DNA of 64,000 nt from Citrobacter amalonaticus (GTDB lineage: Bacteria; Pseudomonadota; Gammaproteobacteria; Enterobacterales; Enterobacteriaceae). The DNA lies in contig JARDVN010000001.1 of assembly GCA_028994555.1 (NCBI GenBank), positions 3,286,001 to 3,350,000 of the forward strand. Reading direction: 5' to 3'. Position 1 is the stretch's first letter. Every line of letters starts with the position of its first letter. Positions 1 to 12,460 of the stretch are shown here, piece by piece. The position numbers were made by a program, and so were the translations under genes. The notes under the pieces were generated by a model. The model saw nothing but the letters and a program-made list of their open reading frames with translations, did no database searches and had not been told where the DNA came from.

Positions 1-1665
<1,665 letters not shown>

Positions 1666-1677
1666 CAGGGAGGCACT

Positions 1678-2095
1678 ATGGCTGCGTTGCCGGATAAAGA
1701 AAAATTGTTGCGTAATTTTCAGCGTTGCGCTAATTGGGAAGAGAAGTATCTGTACATCATTGAACTGGGACAGCGACTGCCAGAGATTTCCGCGGCGGAT
1801 CGCTCCCCCTGAGAATACGATTCAGGGATGTCAGAGCCAGGTCTGGATAATCATGCGCCAGAATGCGCAAGGCGTTATCGAACTGCAGGGCGACAGTGAT
1901 GCTGCCATTGTGAAAGGACTGATTGCGGTCGTCTTTATTTTGTATCATCAGTTGACGGCTCAGGATATTGTGAATTTTGATGTGCGCCCGTGGTTTGAAC
2001 AATTGGCACTCGCGCAGCATCTTACCCCGTCTCGTTCACAGGGGCTGGAAGCGATGATTCGCGCGATCCGTACCAAAGCAGCCACTCTTAGCTAA
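1678..2095 (+). CDS. sufE: SufE sulfur acceptor (one +1 frameshift)
   Basis: Sulfur-transfer partner of SufS: its cysteine takes persulfide from SufS and hands it to SufB. The ATG at 1678 follows an AGGGAGGC ribosome site. Reading stops early at a TGA just after the C run 1805-1809, which has one base too many; with four Cs the frame continues [15 protein letters not shown] and gives 138 aa, the family length. The acceptor cysteine is in GCQSQVW near residue 51. Last gene of the suf operon; ldtE follows about 100 bases on. Confidence 0.94.
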
Positions 2096-2193
2096 ACTCA
2101 ACAGACAGCTTTCATCCTGTCAGGTAAGGCAGCAGGGCTGTCTTACAGGATTATCAGCATTCTGGCTATGCCAGTGAATACAGGAGGTTGGGT

Positions 2194-3189
2194 ATGAAAC
2201 GCGCGTCTCTTATTACATTACTGCTTATCGGCGCTTACAGCGCCGTACAGGCCGCCTGGGCGGTGGATTACCCCTTACCGCCAACGGGCAGCCGTCTTGT
2301 CGGGCAGAATCAAACGTACACGGTGCAGGAAGGTGATAAAAACCTTCAGGCGATCGCCCGTCGTTTTGACACTGCCGCCATGCTTATTCTGGAGGCGAAT
2401 AATACCATTGCTCCTGTGCCAAAGCCGGGCACTTTAATCACGATTCCTTCGCAACTCTTGCTGCCCGATGCGCCACGTGAAGGCATTATCGTTAATCTGG
2501 CAGAACTGCGGCTGTACTACTATCCGCCGGGAGAAAACATTGTCCAGGTGTATCCGATCGGCATCGGTTTGCAGGGACTGGAAACGCCGGTGATGGAGAC
2601 CCGCATCGGACAGAAAATCCCGAATCCGACCTGGACGCCCACCGCAGGCATTCGTAAGCGCTCTCTGGAGCGTGGGATTACGTTGCCGCCGGTGGTCCCC
2701 GCGGGGCCGAATAACCCGCTGGGGCTCTTTGCACTGCGTCTGGCGCACGGGAACGGTGAGTATCTCATTCATGGCACCAGCCAGCCTGACAGCGTAGGGC
2801 TGCGCGTCAGCTCCGGTTGTATCCGCATGAATGCCCCGGACATCAAAGCGCTGTTCTCCCAGGTCAGATCGGGAACGCCGGTGAAAGTGATTAACGAACC
2901 GGTGAAATATTCTGTGGAGCCGAATGGTTTGCGCTACGTTGAGGTCCATCGTCCACTGTCGCCAGAAGAAGAGCAAAACGTGCAGACGATGCCGTATGTG
3001 CTGCCTGCCGGGTTCAGCCAGTTTAAGGCGGAGAAAGAGGTGGATGACGCTCTGGTGGATAAAGCGCTTTATCGCCGCGCGGGTTATCCTGTTGCGGTTT
3101 CCGCCGGACAAACGCCCACTGCCGTAACAACACCGGCTGTACAGTCAGCGCAAAATGGTTCAGTACAAGCAGAGACGCAGACGCAGTAG
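2194..3189 (+). CDS. ldtE: L,D-transpeptidase LdtE (YnhG)
   Basis: Periplasmic YkuD-type L,D-transpeptidase of 331 aa that makes meso-DAP to meso-DAP (3-3) cross-links in peptidoglycan. A signal peptide (residues about 1-25, ending VQAAWA) is followed by a LysM-like segment ([17 protein letters not shown]) and the catalytic domain with HGTSQP and SSGCIRMN carrying the active-site His and Cys. The C-terminal tail is low-complexity, rich in T, A and Q. I use the ATG at 2194, with AGGAGG six bases upstream, rather than the in-frame TTG at 2188. It sits between suf and lpp as in E. coli. Confidence 0.95.
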   Translation: MKRASLITLLLIGAYSAVQAAWAVDYPLPPTGSRLVGQNQTYTVQEGDKNLQAIARRFDTAAMLILEANNTIAPVPKPGTLITIPSQLLLPDAPREGIIVNLAELRLYYYPPGENIVQVYPIGIGLQGLETPVMETRIGQKIPNPTWTPTAGIRKRSLERGITLPPVVPAGPNNPLGLFALRLAHGNGEYLIHGTSQPDSVGLRVSSGCIRMNAPDIKALFSQVRSGTPVKVINEPVKYSVEPNGLRYVEVHRPLSPEEEQNVQTMPYVLPAGFSQFKAEKEVDDALVDKALYRRAGYPVAVSAGQTPTAVTTPAVQSAQNGSVQAETQTQ

Positions 3190-3214
3190 TGGTGAGAAAA
3201 ACAAGAGGCAAAAA

Positions 3215-3237
3215 AATGGCGCACAATGTGCGCCATT
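3215..3237. terminator. Bidirectional terminator between ldtE and lpp
   Basis: Perfect inverted repeat AATGGCGCAC..GTGCGCCATT with a three-base loop, between the convergent ends of ldtE and lpp, with an A run on the ldtE side that becomes a T run on the minus strand. It fits the strong terminator expected after the highly expressed lpp gene. Confidence 0.8.
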
Positions 3238-3255
3238 TCTATTACACAGGTACTA

Positions 3256-3504
<249 letters not shown>

Positions 3505-3537
3505 CTAGATTGAGTTAATCTCCATGTAGCGTTACAA

Positions 3538-3566
3538 GTATTACACAAACTTTTTTATGTTGAGAA
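3538..3566 (-). promoter_or_regulatory. lpp promoter
   Basis: On the minus strand TTCTCA (3566-3561) and TAATAC (3543-3538) are 17 bases apart, the same arrangement as the known E. coli lpp promoter. The sequence upstream to about 3600 is very A/T-rich, as expected for a promoter with upstream activating A tracts. The leader to the ATG is about 40 bases. Confidence 0.8.
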
Positions 3567-3803
3567 TATTTTTTTGATGAGAAGACGCTTATTTTTGATC
3601 GTTCGCTCAAAGAAGCATCGAAATGGACAAAAAAGGGCTAAAAAACTGAGTGAAAACAGGCTGCTTCCATCGGATTCGTCTTAGATAATCAGCAATTAGA
3701 TAGCTCAATCCGATTTGCTTTTTTTATTAATAGTAGCTATTGGAAAAATAAAAAAAGCGCCGCGAGGGCGCTTTTATAATCGAATTAATTCACACGGGAA
3801 TTA
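3567..3803. other. lpp-pykF intergenic region with pykF terminator
   Basis: No gene seen. The lpp-proximal half is A/T-rich. An inverted pair TCGGATT / AATCCGA flanks 3669-3713 and is followed on the plus strand by a T run. The pykF end holds a clear minus-strand terminator: arms 3753-3761 and 3767-3775 (AAAAGCGCC / GGCGCTTTT) followed by a long T tract on the minus strand. Confidence 0.65.
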
Positions 3804-5216
3804 TTACAGTACGTGAACAGATGCCGTGTTAGTCGTGCCGCTCGGTACCAGTGCACCAGAAACCATCACCACAACGTCACCTTTCTGAGCCAGACCGCTC
3901 TGCTGAGCAACCTCTTTACCCAGACGGTAGAAATCATCAGTAGAAGCGATTTCTTTTACCAGATGCGCCACAACGCCTTTGCTCAGAACTAACTGGCGAG
4001 CTGTCACTTCATTGGTAGTCAGCGCCAGAATGGTGGCGTCCGGGAAGTATTTACGCACAGCGCGAGCCGATTTACCGCCCTGGGTGGCAACCACGATCAG
4101 CGGCGCTTCCAGTTTTTCAGCGGTTTCAACAGCGCCACGGCAGACGGCTTCGGTGATGCGCAGTTTACGGCTGTCGTTGTTGAAGTCCAGACGGCTGGTC
4201 ATCACGCGGTCGGTACGCTCACAGATGGTTGCCATGATAGAAACGGCTTCCAGCGGATACTTACCTTTTGCGGATTCGCCAGACAGCATCACTGCATCGG
4301 TGCCATCGAGGATGGCGTTCGCCACGTCGCCCGCTTCAGCGCGAGTCGGACGCGGGTTTTTGATCATGGAGTCCAGCATCTGAGTCGCGGTGATAACCAC
4401 TTTACGTGCGCGGATACATTTTTCGATCATCATCTTCTGCGCGAAGATAACCTCTTCAACCGGGATTTCAACGCCCAGATCGCCACGTGCAACCATGATG
4501 CCATCAGAGGCTTCGAGGATTTCGTCGAAGTTGTTCAGGCCTTCCTGGTTTTCAATTTTGGAGATGATTTGGATCTTCTCGCCGCCGTGCGCTTTCAGGT
4601 GCTCACGGATTTCAACCACGTCTGAACGCTTACGGATAAAGGACGCCGCAACAAAGTCAACGCCTTGTTCGCAGCCAAAAATCAGGTCCTGTTTGTCTTT
4701 TTCAGCCAGGGCAGGCAGGGCGATAGAAACGCCAGGCAGGTTAACGCCTTTGTTTTCGCCGAGGTCGCCGTTGTTCAGAACCTTACAGACCACTTTGTTG
4801 CCTTCGATCGCGGTAACTTCCATCCCGATCAGACCATCGTCAACCAGTACGGTGTTACCGACAGACAGGTCGGAGGTGAAACCTTCGTAGGTGACTGCAA
4901 CGATTTCGTTGTTACCGACTACGGATTTGTCAGTAGTGAAGGTAAAGGTCTGACCGGCTTTCAGGGAAACGTCGTTGCCGCCTTCCAGCTTGATGGTGCG
5001 GATTTCCGGACCTTTCGTGTCGAGCAGAATTGCGGCTTTCTTGCCGGTTTTGCTCATTACGTTGCGCAGGTTCTGGATACGCTGACCGTGTTCTGCATAA
5101 TCACCGTGAGAGAAGTTCAGACGCATGACGTTCATGCCCGCGTCCAGCATTTTGGTTAACATCTCTTCAGATTCGGTTTTCGGACCGATGGTGCAAACAA
5201 TTTTCGTCTTTTTCAT
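3804..5216 (-). CDS. pykF: Pyruvate kinase I
   Basis: 470-residue fructose-1,6-bisphosphate-activated pyruvate kinase, converting phosphoenolpyruvate and ADP to pyruvate and ATP in the cytoplasm. The N-terminus [13 protein letters not shown], the catalytic-lysine segment [10 protein letters not shown], the metal-binding [10 protein letters not shown], the [15 protein letters not shown] signature and the C-terminal effector domain ending ASVHVL are all present in one frame. In Salmonella pykF borders SPI-2; here it borders a MetNIQ-type operon transcribed divergently. Probably Cra-controlled, see the upstream element. Confidence 0.98.
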   Translation of the reverse strand: MKKTKIVCTIGPKTESEEMLTKMLDAGMNVMRLNFSHGDYAEHGQRIQNLRNVMSKTGKKAAILLDTKGPEIRTIKLEGGNDVSLKAGQTFTFTTDKSVVGNNEIVAVTYEGFTSDLSVGNTVLVDDGLIGMEVTAIEGNKVVCKVLNNGDLGENKGVNLPGVSIALPALAEKDKQDLIFGCEQGVDFVAASFIRKRSDVVEIREHLKAHGGEKIQIISKIENQEGLNNFDEILEASDGIMVARGDLGVEIPVEEVIFAQKMMIEKCIRARKVVITATQMLDSMIKNPRPTRAEAGDVANAILDGTDAVMLSGESAKGKYPLEAVSIMATICERTDRVMTSRLDFNNDSRKLRITEAVCRGAVETAEKLEAPLIVVATQGGKSARAVRKYFPDATILALTTNEVTARQLVLSKGVVAHLVKEIASTDDFYRLGKEVAQQSGLAQKGDVVVMVSGALVPSGTTNTASVHVL

Positions 5217-5453
5217 GACAGTCTTAGTCTTTAAGTTGAGAAGGATTGGAGAAGCTGACTTCCGGGGCGTCTTGCCTGGAAGTTAAACCTGTACTACGAA
5301 AGTGGTGATGCCTCGCACTAAGGATAGGTGACATCGTTAGAGCGTGCAGAGGAATGTGTGCTCGACGTTCAGCCCGACAAAAAAGGGACGTTTTGTAGTC
5401 TCTGAGTATGACAGGTCAATGTGCTGAAACCATTCAAGTGACAATTGTCACGC

Positions 5454-5501
5454 ATTATACGCTGAAACGGACGCAAAAGGAAAATGGAAACAGCGTTTCA
5501 G
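5454..5501 (-). promoter_or_regulatory. Candidate pykF promoter with Cra-like inverted repeats
   Basis: A minus-strand TATAAT lies at 5459-5454. Just upstream, CTGAAACG (5462-5469) and CGTTTCAG (5494-5501) form a perfect 8-base inverted pair; both resemble half-sites of the Cra (FruR) consensus TGAAACGTTTCA. pykF is a known Cra-repressed gene in E. coli, so an operator around the -10/-35 region is expected. The exact -35 is unclear. The rest of 5217-5739 (pykF leader, divergent upstream of the importer) shows no gene I can support, and no convincing MetJ box before the importer. Confidence 0.5.
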
Positions 5502-5739
5502 AATATATCAAGACAGTTGCACAACAATTTGTTATTAAACAAGTCGTGGCTGCCAATTGCGCAAACGCAAAAAGCGGGATCTGTTGCGCAACTCAACTTA
5601 TTCCTTCGAGTTATAACAAATGACTTTTAAATCATTTCAAATCTAAACTACCCTGATTACACTCGTTTGGACATCCATACTGCTAAATAGCCGAAAGCGC
5701 TGGCAGGATAACAATAAGCAGCAGCGGATACCCAACGAC

Positions 5740-6762
5740 ATGATTGTCCTGAAAAATATTTCGAAAGTGTTCACACCAGGCCGGCTCGCCATTACTGCGG
5801 TGGATAACGTTAATCTGACCGTGGAACAGGGGCAGATTTACGGGATTATTGGCTACAGCGGCGCCGGGAAAAGCACCCTGATTCGTCTGCTCAACGGCCT
5901 GGAAAAGCCGACTGCGGGCAGCGTGACTATCAACGGTCATGACATTTCTGCCGCCCGTGGCGAATCGCTGCGTCAGGCGCGCCTGAAAATCAGCATGGTA
6001 TTTCAGCATTTCAATCTGCTGTGGTCGCGTACCGTGCGCGAAAACATTGCCTTTTCCATGCAAATCGCCGGCGCGCCAAAAGCGAAAATTCAGGCTCGTG
6101 TGGCGGAACTGATTGAGCTGGTGGGGCTGACGGGGCGCGAGAACGCGTATCCGTCACAGCTAAGCGGTGGGCAAAAGCAGCGCGTCGGGATTGCGCGTGC
6201 GCTGGCGAACAGCCCGGATGTGTTGCTGTGCGATGAAGCCACGTCGGCGCTGGACCCGCAAACGACCGATCAAATTCTTGATCTGCTGCTCGATATCAAC
6301 CGTCGCTTCCAACTGACGATCGTGCTGATCACCCATGAAATGCACGTGGTGCGCAAAATCTGCGATCGCGTGGCGGTAATGGAGAACGGCCAGGTAGTAG
6401 AAGAAGGCGATGTGTTGAGCGTTTTCACCCATCCGCAGCAGCCGATTACGCGTCAGTTTGTCCGCCAGGTGGGGCAGTACGCCGATGAAGAGGCCTTCAA
6501 CCCACAACTGGCGAGCGAACTGGGCGGCACGGTGATTAAATTAACCTTTACCGGGCACAGCACCCATCAGCCGATTGTTGGCGAACTGACGCTTCGCTAC
6601 GGTCTGCCATTCAATATCCTGCACGGCAAAATGACCCAGACGGCGCACGGCGTGTTCGGTCAGCTGTGGCTGCACGTGGTGGCGTCGGAAGAGCAACTCA
6701 ATAACATTCTGGACGACCTGCAAAAAAGCGGTATTGACGGTGAGGTGATTCAACATGGCTGA
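5740..6762 (+). CDS. MetN-type ABC importer ATPase with NIL domain
   Basis: 340-residue ATP-binding subunit of a methionine-family (MetNIQ) importer. Walker A GYSGAGKST near residue 40, signature LSGGQKQR, Walker B LLCDEATSALD and the H-loop ITHEMH are intact. The C-terminal 90 or so residues match the NIL domain, which in MetN binds methionine and inhibits transport. Overlaps the permease start by 8 bases. It is a second system, distinct in position from the E. coli metNIQ locus and resembling Salmonella SfbB. Whether it carries methionine or another ligand cannot be told from sequence. Confidence 0.9.
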   Translation: MIVLKNISKVFTPGRLAITAVDNVNLTVEQGQIYGIIGYSGAGKSTLIRLLNGLEKPTAGSVTINGHDISAARGESLRQARLKISMVFQHFNLLWSRTVRENIAFSMQIAGAPKAKIQARVAELIELVGLTGRENAYPSQLSGGQKQRVGIARALANSPDVLLCDEATSALDPQTTDQILDLLLDINRRFQLTIVLITHEMHVVRKICDRVAVMENGQVVEEGDVLSVFTHPQQPITRQFVRQVGQYADEEAFNPQLASELGGTVIKLTFTGHSTHQPIVGELTLRYGLPFNILHGKMTQTAHGVFGQLWLHVVASEEQLNNILDDLQKSGIDGEVIQHG

Positions 6763-7424
6763 GAATCTGTTTCCCCATCTGAAATGGGATCAACTTTTTG
6801 CCGCCACTCAGGAGACGTTGTACATGACCGCGCTCTCTGGGATTGCGACCTTTATCCTCGGTATCGTCCTCGGACTGGCGCTGTTCCTTACCGCGCGCGG
6901 CGGGCTGTTCCAGAACCGTGCGCTGTACAGTGGTATATCGCTGGTGGTGAACATCTTCCGTTCGATCCCGTTCATCATTTTGATCGTCTTACTGATCCCG
7001 TTTACCAAAGCGATTGTCGGCACCATTCTTGGCGCTAATGCCGCCTTACCGGCGCTGATTGTCGGTGCTGCACCATTCTATGCGCGCCTGGTTGAGATCG
7101 CCCTGCGCGAAGTGGATAAGGGCGTCATTGAAGCCACACGTTCAATGGGCGCTCGTCTTGGCACCTTAATTTTTCGGGTTTTGTTACCTGAATCGTCACC
7201 CGCTCTGGTGTCCGGTATCACCGTGACGCTGATTGCGCTGGTCAGTTACAGCGCGATGGCTGGGGTGATCGGAGCAGGGGGGTTTAGGGAATCTGGCTTA
7301 TCTGGAAGGATTCCAGCGCAACCACAACGACGTCACGCTGGTGGCGACAGTGACTATTCTGGTCATCGTCTTCATTATCCAGTTCTGCGGCGATGTGATC
7401 ACTTCTCTGTTAGATAAACGCTAA
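6755..7424 (+). CDS. MetI-type ABC importer permease (one +1 frameshift)
   Basis: Inner-membrane permease of the MetNIQ-type system, about 222 aa after correction, with several hydrophobic segments and the EAA loop ATRSMGARLGTL that docks the ATPase. The frame is lost at the G run 7277-7282; with five Gs the reading is VIGAGGLGNLAYLEGFQRNHNDV and ends TSLLDKR, as in MetI. The true stop is at 7422-7424, beyond the early stop of the shifted frame. It overlaps the ATPase gene and is followed 21 bases later by the binding-protein gene. Confidence 0.9.
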
Positions 7425-7445
7425 TAAAATACGGAAACCATTATC

Positions 7446-8258
7446 ATGAAAAAATCACTGACACTTCTCGCCGCAGCTACCTTAAGTGCCCTGAGCTTCG
7501 CCTCCTGGGCGGACACGCTGACCGTGGGCGCGTCCAACGTACCGCATGCCGAAATCCTTGAGCAGGCCAAACCGATTCTGGCGAAACAGGGGATCGATCT
7601 GGAGATTAAACCGTTCCAGGACTATATCCTGCCGAACACTGCGCTGGCGGGCCGTGAGATTGATGCCAACTACTTCCAGCATATTCCCTATCTGAACAGC
7701 GTGCTGAAAGACCATGCCGGGGATAAGACCTACGATTTCGTCAGTGCGGGTGCTATCCACATTGAACCTATCGGTATCTATTCGAAAAAGGTGAAATCGC
7801 TGAAGGATCTGCCGGAGGGCGGCAAAATTATCATGCGTGATGCGGTGTCGGAAGAGGGGCGTATCCTGTCTATCTTTGAGAAAGAGGGCGTGATCAAACT
7901 GAAGCCGGGCGTGGACAAAGTGACCGCACGCATCAGCGATATCGTCGAAAACCCGAAGAAGCTGAAGTTCCTGCCTAACGTTGAAGCCGCACTGTTACCA
8001 CAGATGTATAACAACGATGAAGGTGACGCGGTGGTGATTAACGCCAACTACGCCATTGATGCCGGTCTGGATCCAGTACACGATCCGATCGCGGTGGAAA
8101 GCGGTGAGAACAACCCGTATGCCAATATCATTACCGTGCATCGTGGCGACGAGAAGAAAAAGGATATCGTCGCACTGGTTGACGTCCTGCACTCAAAAGA
8201 GATTCAGGACTGGATCCGCACCAAATACAAAGGCGCGGTCATTCCGGTGAATAACTGA
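7446..8258 (+). CDS. MetQ/NlpA-family periplasmic binding protein
   Basis: 270-residue substrate-binding protein of the importer. The signal peptide (about residues 1-22, ending SFASWA) has no lipobox cysteine, so the mature protein should be soluble in the periplasm, unlike the lipoprotein MetQ. The mature part begins DTLTVGASNVPHAEILEQAK and keeps the family blocks EIDANYFQHIPYL and the GAIHIEPIG ligand-loop region. Third gene of the operon, followed by a REP cluster. The SfbA-like protein of Salmonella is the closest I can name. Ligand not determined. Confidence 0.9.
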   Translation: MKKSLTLLAAATLSALSFASWADTLTVGASNVPHAEILEQAKPILAKQGIDLEIKPFQDYILPNTALAGREIDANYFQHIPYLNSVLKDHAGDKTYDFVSAGAIHIEPIGIYSKKVKSLKDLPEGGKIIMRDAVSEEGRILSIFEKEGVIKLKPGVDKVTARISDIVENPKKLKFLPNVEAALLPQMYNNDEGDAVVINANYAIDAGLDPVHDPIAVESGENNPYANIITVHRGDEKKKDIVALVDVLHSKEIQDWIRTKYKGAVIPVNN

Positions 8259-8265
8259 TTCGCTT

Positions 8266-8376
8266 TTGCCGGGAGACGGCTTCGCCTTACCCGGCCTACA
8301 GGACATCGTAGGCCGGATAAAATGCGCGAGTCCTGTAGGCCGGATAAAACGCGTTAGCGTTGCCATCCGGCGCGAG
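8266..8376. repeat. REP/BIME element
   Basis: Cluster of enterobacterial repetitive extragenic palindromes between the convergent importer operon and ttrA. GTAGGCCGGATAAAA occurs twice (8308-8322 and 8335-8349), CCTACAGGAC is repeated inverted as GTCCTGTAGG, and a GCCGGATAAAA...CATCCGGC unit closes the cluster. Such elements stabilise mRNA 3' ends and can act as terminators. Confidence 0.85.
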
Positions 8377-8378
8377 TG

Positions 8379-11300
8379 TCAGACCCGCTCAATTCTCGCA
8401 GGCAGCCCCTGGCGTACTGCGGAGCCGGACACCCAGTCCAGCCAGGTGTTGGTCACTTTTCGCGTTGGATCGGCAAACCCCAGATCGTTCAGGTTAATAC
8501 CCGATTTTACTTTTTCATCAAACGCCAGCGGCTCCCCGTCGAGCGTATGCGAAGCCGCCCCCATCTCCCGGTGCCCGTAGCCGTGCTCAATAGCAATGAC
8601 TCCCGGCATCACCCCTTGCAGCAAACTGATTTGTGCTTCAACCTGCCCACCCGGCGTGGTGATTCGTACCCTGTCACCATGCGACAAACCGTAACGCTGC
8701 CCGTCCTGCGGATTCAACGCCACCAGGTTGAGCGGTTTGACGTGGTGCAAGCGCGGGATCACCGTCGACGCACTGGCCATAGTGTTTGATTTAAACGAGA
8801 TAAGTTTGAGCGGCCACTGTGCCAGCGGGAAAAGCTCGTCCACCGGGCGTCCGTCAGACAGCCTCGCCGGATACCATGCCGGACAACCGCTGTAGCGCTC
8901 GCCGGTGATGGCGTGGCGATGAGCGGCGACCCCGGCATTCCAGATTTGCAGCGGCTTTTCCCAGGCATTGCCAACCCGATTTTCAGTCCGTCCGCTTTTA
9001 TCCGGTGCGAAACGTCCACCGCGTGAGTAGATAAACGCCACCCGACGAACTTCTTCCGCTTTCAGCGTCTGCTCAATGACAGGCATAATGCGGCTGACGC
9101 CCGTGAGTTCAATGTCTTCTGCCACCGCCTCGGCGACCGGGGATTTCCCCATAAAGGCGATATTGGCGGCGACGCGCAGATAGTAGTCTTCTGCACGATT
9201 CAACGGGTAGTGGTTCCCTGCGCTGTCGGAGATTGCATTGTCACCAAATCCCGGCAGATTGAGTTGTCTGGCCACGGCAATACAAAATGCCTCCATCGAA
9301 ACCGGCTGACCGTCGGCGGTTGTGGCGGTGGCGGAGTCGACAATGGGCCAGCGTGCGGTCGTCGCTTTACTGGCGACACCGGCCCACGGCGCGCTGAATC
9401 CCCAACTTTCGAAGTTATGCGTGTCCGGTACGATGTAATCCGCCATGGCGGTGGTCTCATTCATATACGCATCGATAGCTACAAAAAAGGGGTAACCGCG
9501 CCGGATCCTTGAGTTTTTCCTCGGCAACGGCGCGCAGACCGGGTATGCCATACAGGGGATTGGTCATATTGGAGATCCACGCCTTGAGCGGGTAGGGATA
9601 ACCCTCCAGTGCGGAGCTGAGAAGCTCGGTTAGCTGACCGGCGACAAACGGATACCACGGTGCTTTAGCCGGATAGGGCGACACTCCGGCGGCGACTTTA
9701 TTCCGATACTCTTCGGAAGATTCATACGCTGTTTTGCTTCGCGCAATACTCAGCCCTTTGGGTTTTACCTTGCCCGGAAAACTTGCCATGTTGTAGCGTG
9801 GGCCGTCTGTTGCGCCGTTAAACTTGCCGCCGCCGACAAAAACACCGCCTTCCAGGCTGAGGTTGCCGATCAGCGCATTCAGCATCATCACCGCCCAGGC
9901 ATTATAAAAGCCATTTCCTGCCATCATCCCGCCGTGGGTGATGACCGCGGCTTTACGTCCGTGGCGGGTAAAAGCATCTGCCAGCGCGATGATTTTGTTC
10001 TCAGCTACGCCGCATTGTTGGCTGTACTGGGCGAGCGTCATTTTTTGCGCAGACTCTTTCAGGCACTGAAAGCTGCTTTTCACCGTTACGTTGCGACCGT
10101 CGGCGAGCTTGACCTGGCGCGTGGCAAACAGCGTGGCGCGCAGGCAATCACTGGCGGGAACCAGTTCGTTGTGCTCATTTACGACCAGAGGATCATTGGT
10201 CGCGGAAGGGTCCAGATGGGTGTGTGTCAGGTGCTGTCCGGCCAGCCCGGGGGAGATCGTCGGCGATCACCAGATGCGTGGCGTTGGTCCAGCTTTTCTC
10301 ATCAGCATGCTGCATCGCCAGTGCGCCCGGCAGTGCCAGATAATCGGCGTTATAGCGCTGATTGTCGATAATCCAGCGGATCATCGCCATCGCCAGCGCG
10401 GCGTCGCTGCCGGGGATCACCGGTACCCAGTGTCCGTGGTCGTCTGCAAGCACAGTGGTCAAGGGCAGCGCCGGAGCGACGACCACATAACTGAAATTTT
10501 CGCGCAGTCGCGCGCTGGAAAGCTGTCTGGCCTGACGTTTAAACGGGTTACCGGACTGTGCGGGCGAGGTGCCCATAAACAACGCGAACTCCACGTTGTC
10601 CCAGTCAGGTTTCACGTGCGTGTTTTTATCAAGATCGCCCATCAGCGCGCCGGATCCGGCGCGATAGGCCAGTCCACAATAGGAGCCGTGCGCGCCAAAG
10701 TTTTTGCTACCGAAACTGTTGAGGGCAAAGCGACGCAGGAAGGTGTCTCGCCCGTCGTCGCTGGTATTGGTGACCAGAAGCTGATTGGATTTTGGACCGA
10801 ACCCCGGATGCTGAGGATCAATCGGGGTTGTCGGGGCGTAAATGGCGCGCAGGCCATCGACATGACCCTCGCCAAACAGATCGCCGCCTTCCACCACCTC
10901 AGTGACCAGTTGTTCAAAGCTGATGCGCTGCCATTTGCCTTCGCCGCGTTTGCCCACGCGCTTCATCGGCTCCAGAATACGCAGCGGGCTGTAGAGTCCT
11001 TCCAGTTGCGTTGCGCCCCTGGCGCAGGCCGTCGAGCGGGCATCAAGACCGCTCTCGCCCGCCAGTTGCGCCATCGCCGTGCTGAAGGGGACTGACGCGT
11101 CAATATGATGTTCATGAGAAAGCGGATGATAGGGATTGCCGGCAATGCGCAGCACCCGGTTGGTTTGTTGATCGACGCGGACTCTAACGCCGCATTGTGT
11201 CCAGCAGCCGAAACACTGGGTCATGGCGATGGTTTGTTGCGTATTTTGTTGCCAGCGCGGGTGTGCGCTGGCTTCCGGGATCAGCGCGTTGCCTGCGATG

Positions 11301-11446
11301 TGGTCGCGGGTGATTTTTCCGGAGGTGCCGTTGATCAAGCCATCAATGGCACGTTTTGCCACGTCACGATAGCTGAGGGCGAACGTCGCCATACCGCCTA
11401 CGGCCAGGCCGACTTTGAGCCACTGACGACGGGTTAAATTAGCCAT
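8379..11446 (-). CDS. ttrA: TtrA tetrathionate reductase catalytic subunit (two +1 frameshifts)
   Basis: Molybdopterin-guanine-dinucleotide enzyme that reduces tetrathionate to thiosulfate in the periplasm. Corrected length 1021 aa, against about 1020 in Salmonella. A Tat signal (LTRRQWLKVG) is followed by a cysteine group CFGCWTQC near residue 80 for a [4Fe-4S] cluster, then the molybdopterin domains. Frame breaks: an extra base in the G run 10249-10253 (plus strand; ADDLPG/LAGQ) and in the A run 9483-9488 (RLPLF/VAIDAYMNET). The N-terminus overlaps the end of ttrC by 8 bases. Last gene of ttrBCA. Confidence 0.95.
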
Positions 11447-12458
11447 GTTGCAGTCTCCTTGCGAGTCCGTTCACGCTTTCGCGAACAATAATAAGCAGCG
11501 CAATCCACAGGCCGAAGGTGCCGAGGATGGCAAGCCATCCGTCAGTACCGCCGGGCAGGGTGTACGGGTTAAACTGAGCGTTAAATTTCGGCAGCGTCTG
11601 CCCCTGAATCAGCAGCGTCCAGCGCATGAGCCAGCACAGCGCCATCGCACTCAACGCCAGCAGGCTTCGCAGAGGCAATGACAGCGGACGACGCTGGGCG
11701 ATAACGTTAAACAGCAATGAGAGCAGCCAGAATGCCAGCCAGCCTGAGGCGTAATGGCGCGCCGATGCGGAGATTGCCAGCCACTGGCGGATGGCCGTAC
11801 CGGAAAGCGTATCGCCGCTAACCCAGAAAACGATGACGACCGCGAGGGCAAGCAGCGACAGCAGTTGTCCGAGTGCGAGACGCTTTTGCGTCGGGAAATC
11901 ATCACGCATTCCGACGATTAACAGGGCAAAAAAGGTCTGCAGGGCGCTCAGAAACATTGCCAGCACAAAGGCATAACTGAACCAGACGGGGCGAGCCTCA
12001 ATCACGGAGACTTCCCGCCCGGTATAGAGCAACAATCCCGTTGCGGCGAGCGCGCTGGCAAAAGCGAGCCATTTTGTGACCATGTAACTTTTACCGGTAA
12101 GCTGACGGTAAACCTGCGCCAGAAACCAGAGTCCGAGGAATGTGGTGAACAGCGGTAAAAAAAGGGCGCCCCACGGCATCCATGACCAGGGGGTTGGATA
12201 CGCATAGAAATGCCAGACACGGGCCGTCTGATGGAGATCGGCGGTCAGCGCCAGCGGTGCGGTGATTGCGCAGGTTAGCGTAATCAGCAGCGTCAGGCTT
12301 TCCAGCGCGGGATTCTCCTTTTTCCGCCACTGCAGTACGCAACCCAACAGCGCACCACAGGCGGCAATGCCGATAAAAAAGAAATACTGTACTGCCCAGG
12401 GAAGCCAGCTTACCGCCTGCGGTCGGGCTAACACCTCTTCGATGAGTAAAGGTTGCAT
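11439..12458 (-). CDS. ttrC: TtrC tetrathionate reductase membrane subunit
   Basis: 339-residue polytopic inner-membrane protein of the NrfD/PsrC type that oxidises quinol and feeds electrons to TtrB. Multiple long hydrophobic segments run through the whole length (for example FFIGIAACGALLGCVLQW and ALLGQLLSLLALAVVIVFW-like stretches), with no cofactor cysteines. It starts two bases after the ttrB stop and overlaps ttrA, so the three structural genes are translationally coupled. One unbroken frame. Confidence 0.93.
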   Translation of the reverse strand: MQPLLIEEVLARPQAVSWLPWAVQYFFFIGIAACGALLGCVLQWRKKENPALESLTLLITLTCAITAPLALTADLHQTARVWHFYAYPTPWSWMPWGALFLPLFTTFLGLWFLAQVYRQLTGKSYMVTKWLAFASALAATGLLLYTGREVSVIEARPVWFSYAFVLAMFLSALQTFFALLIVGMRDDFPTQKRLALGQLLSLLALAVVIVFWVSGDTLSGTAIRQWLAISASARHYASGWLAFWLLSLLFNVIAQRRPLSLPLRSLLALSAMALCWLMRWTLLIQGQTLPKFNAQFNPYTLPGGTDGWLAILGTFGLWIALLIIVRESVNGLARRLQHG

Positions 12459-12460
12459 TC

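Noticed and set aside
5408-5623. 71-residue plus-strand ORF upstream of the importer
   Set aside because: Overlaps the pykF promoter and candidate Cra sites; composition looks non-coding and no ribosome site is evident.
5640-5739. MetJ box upstream of the MetN-type gene
   Set aside because: GGACATCCA is the nearest match to the AGACGTCT repeats and is too weak to call.
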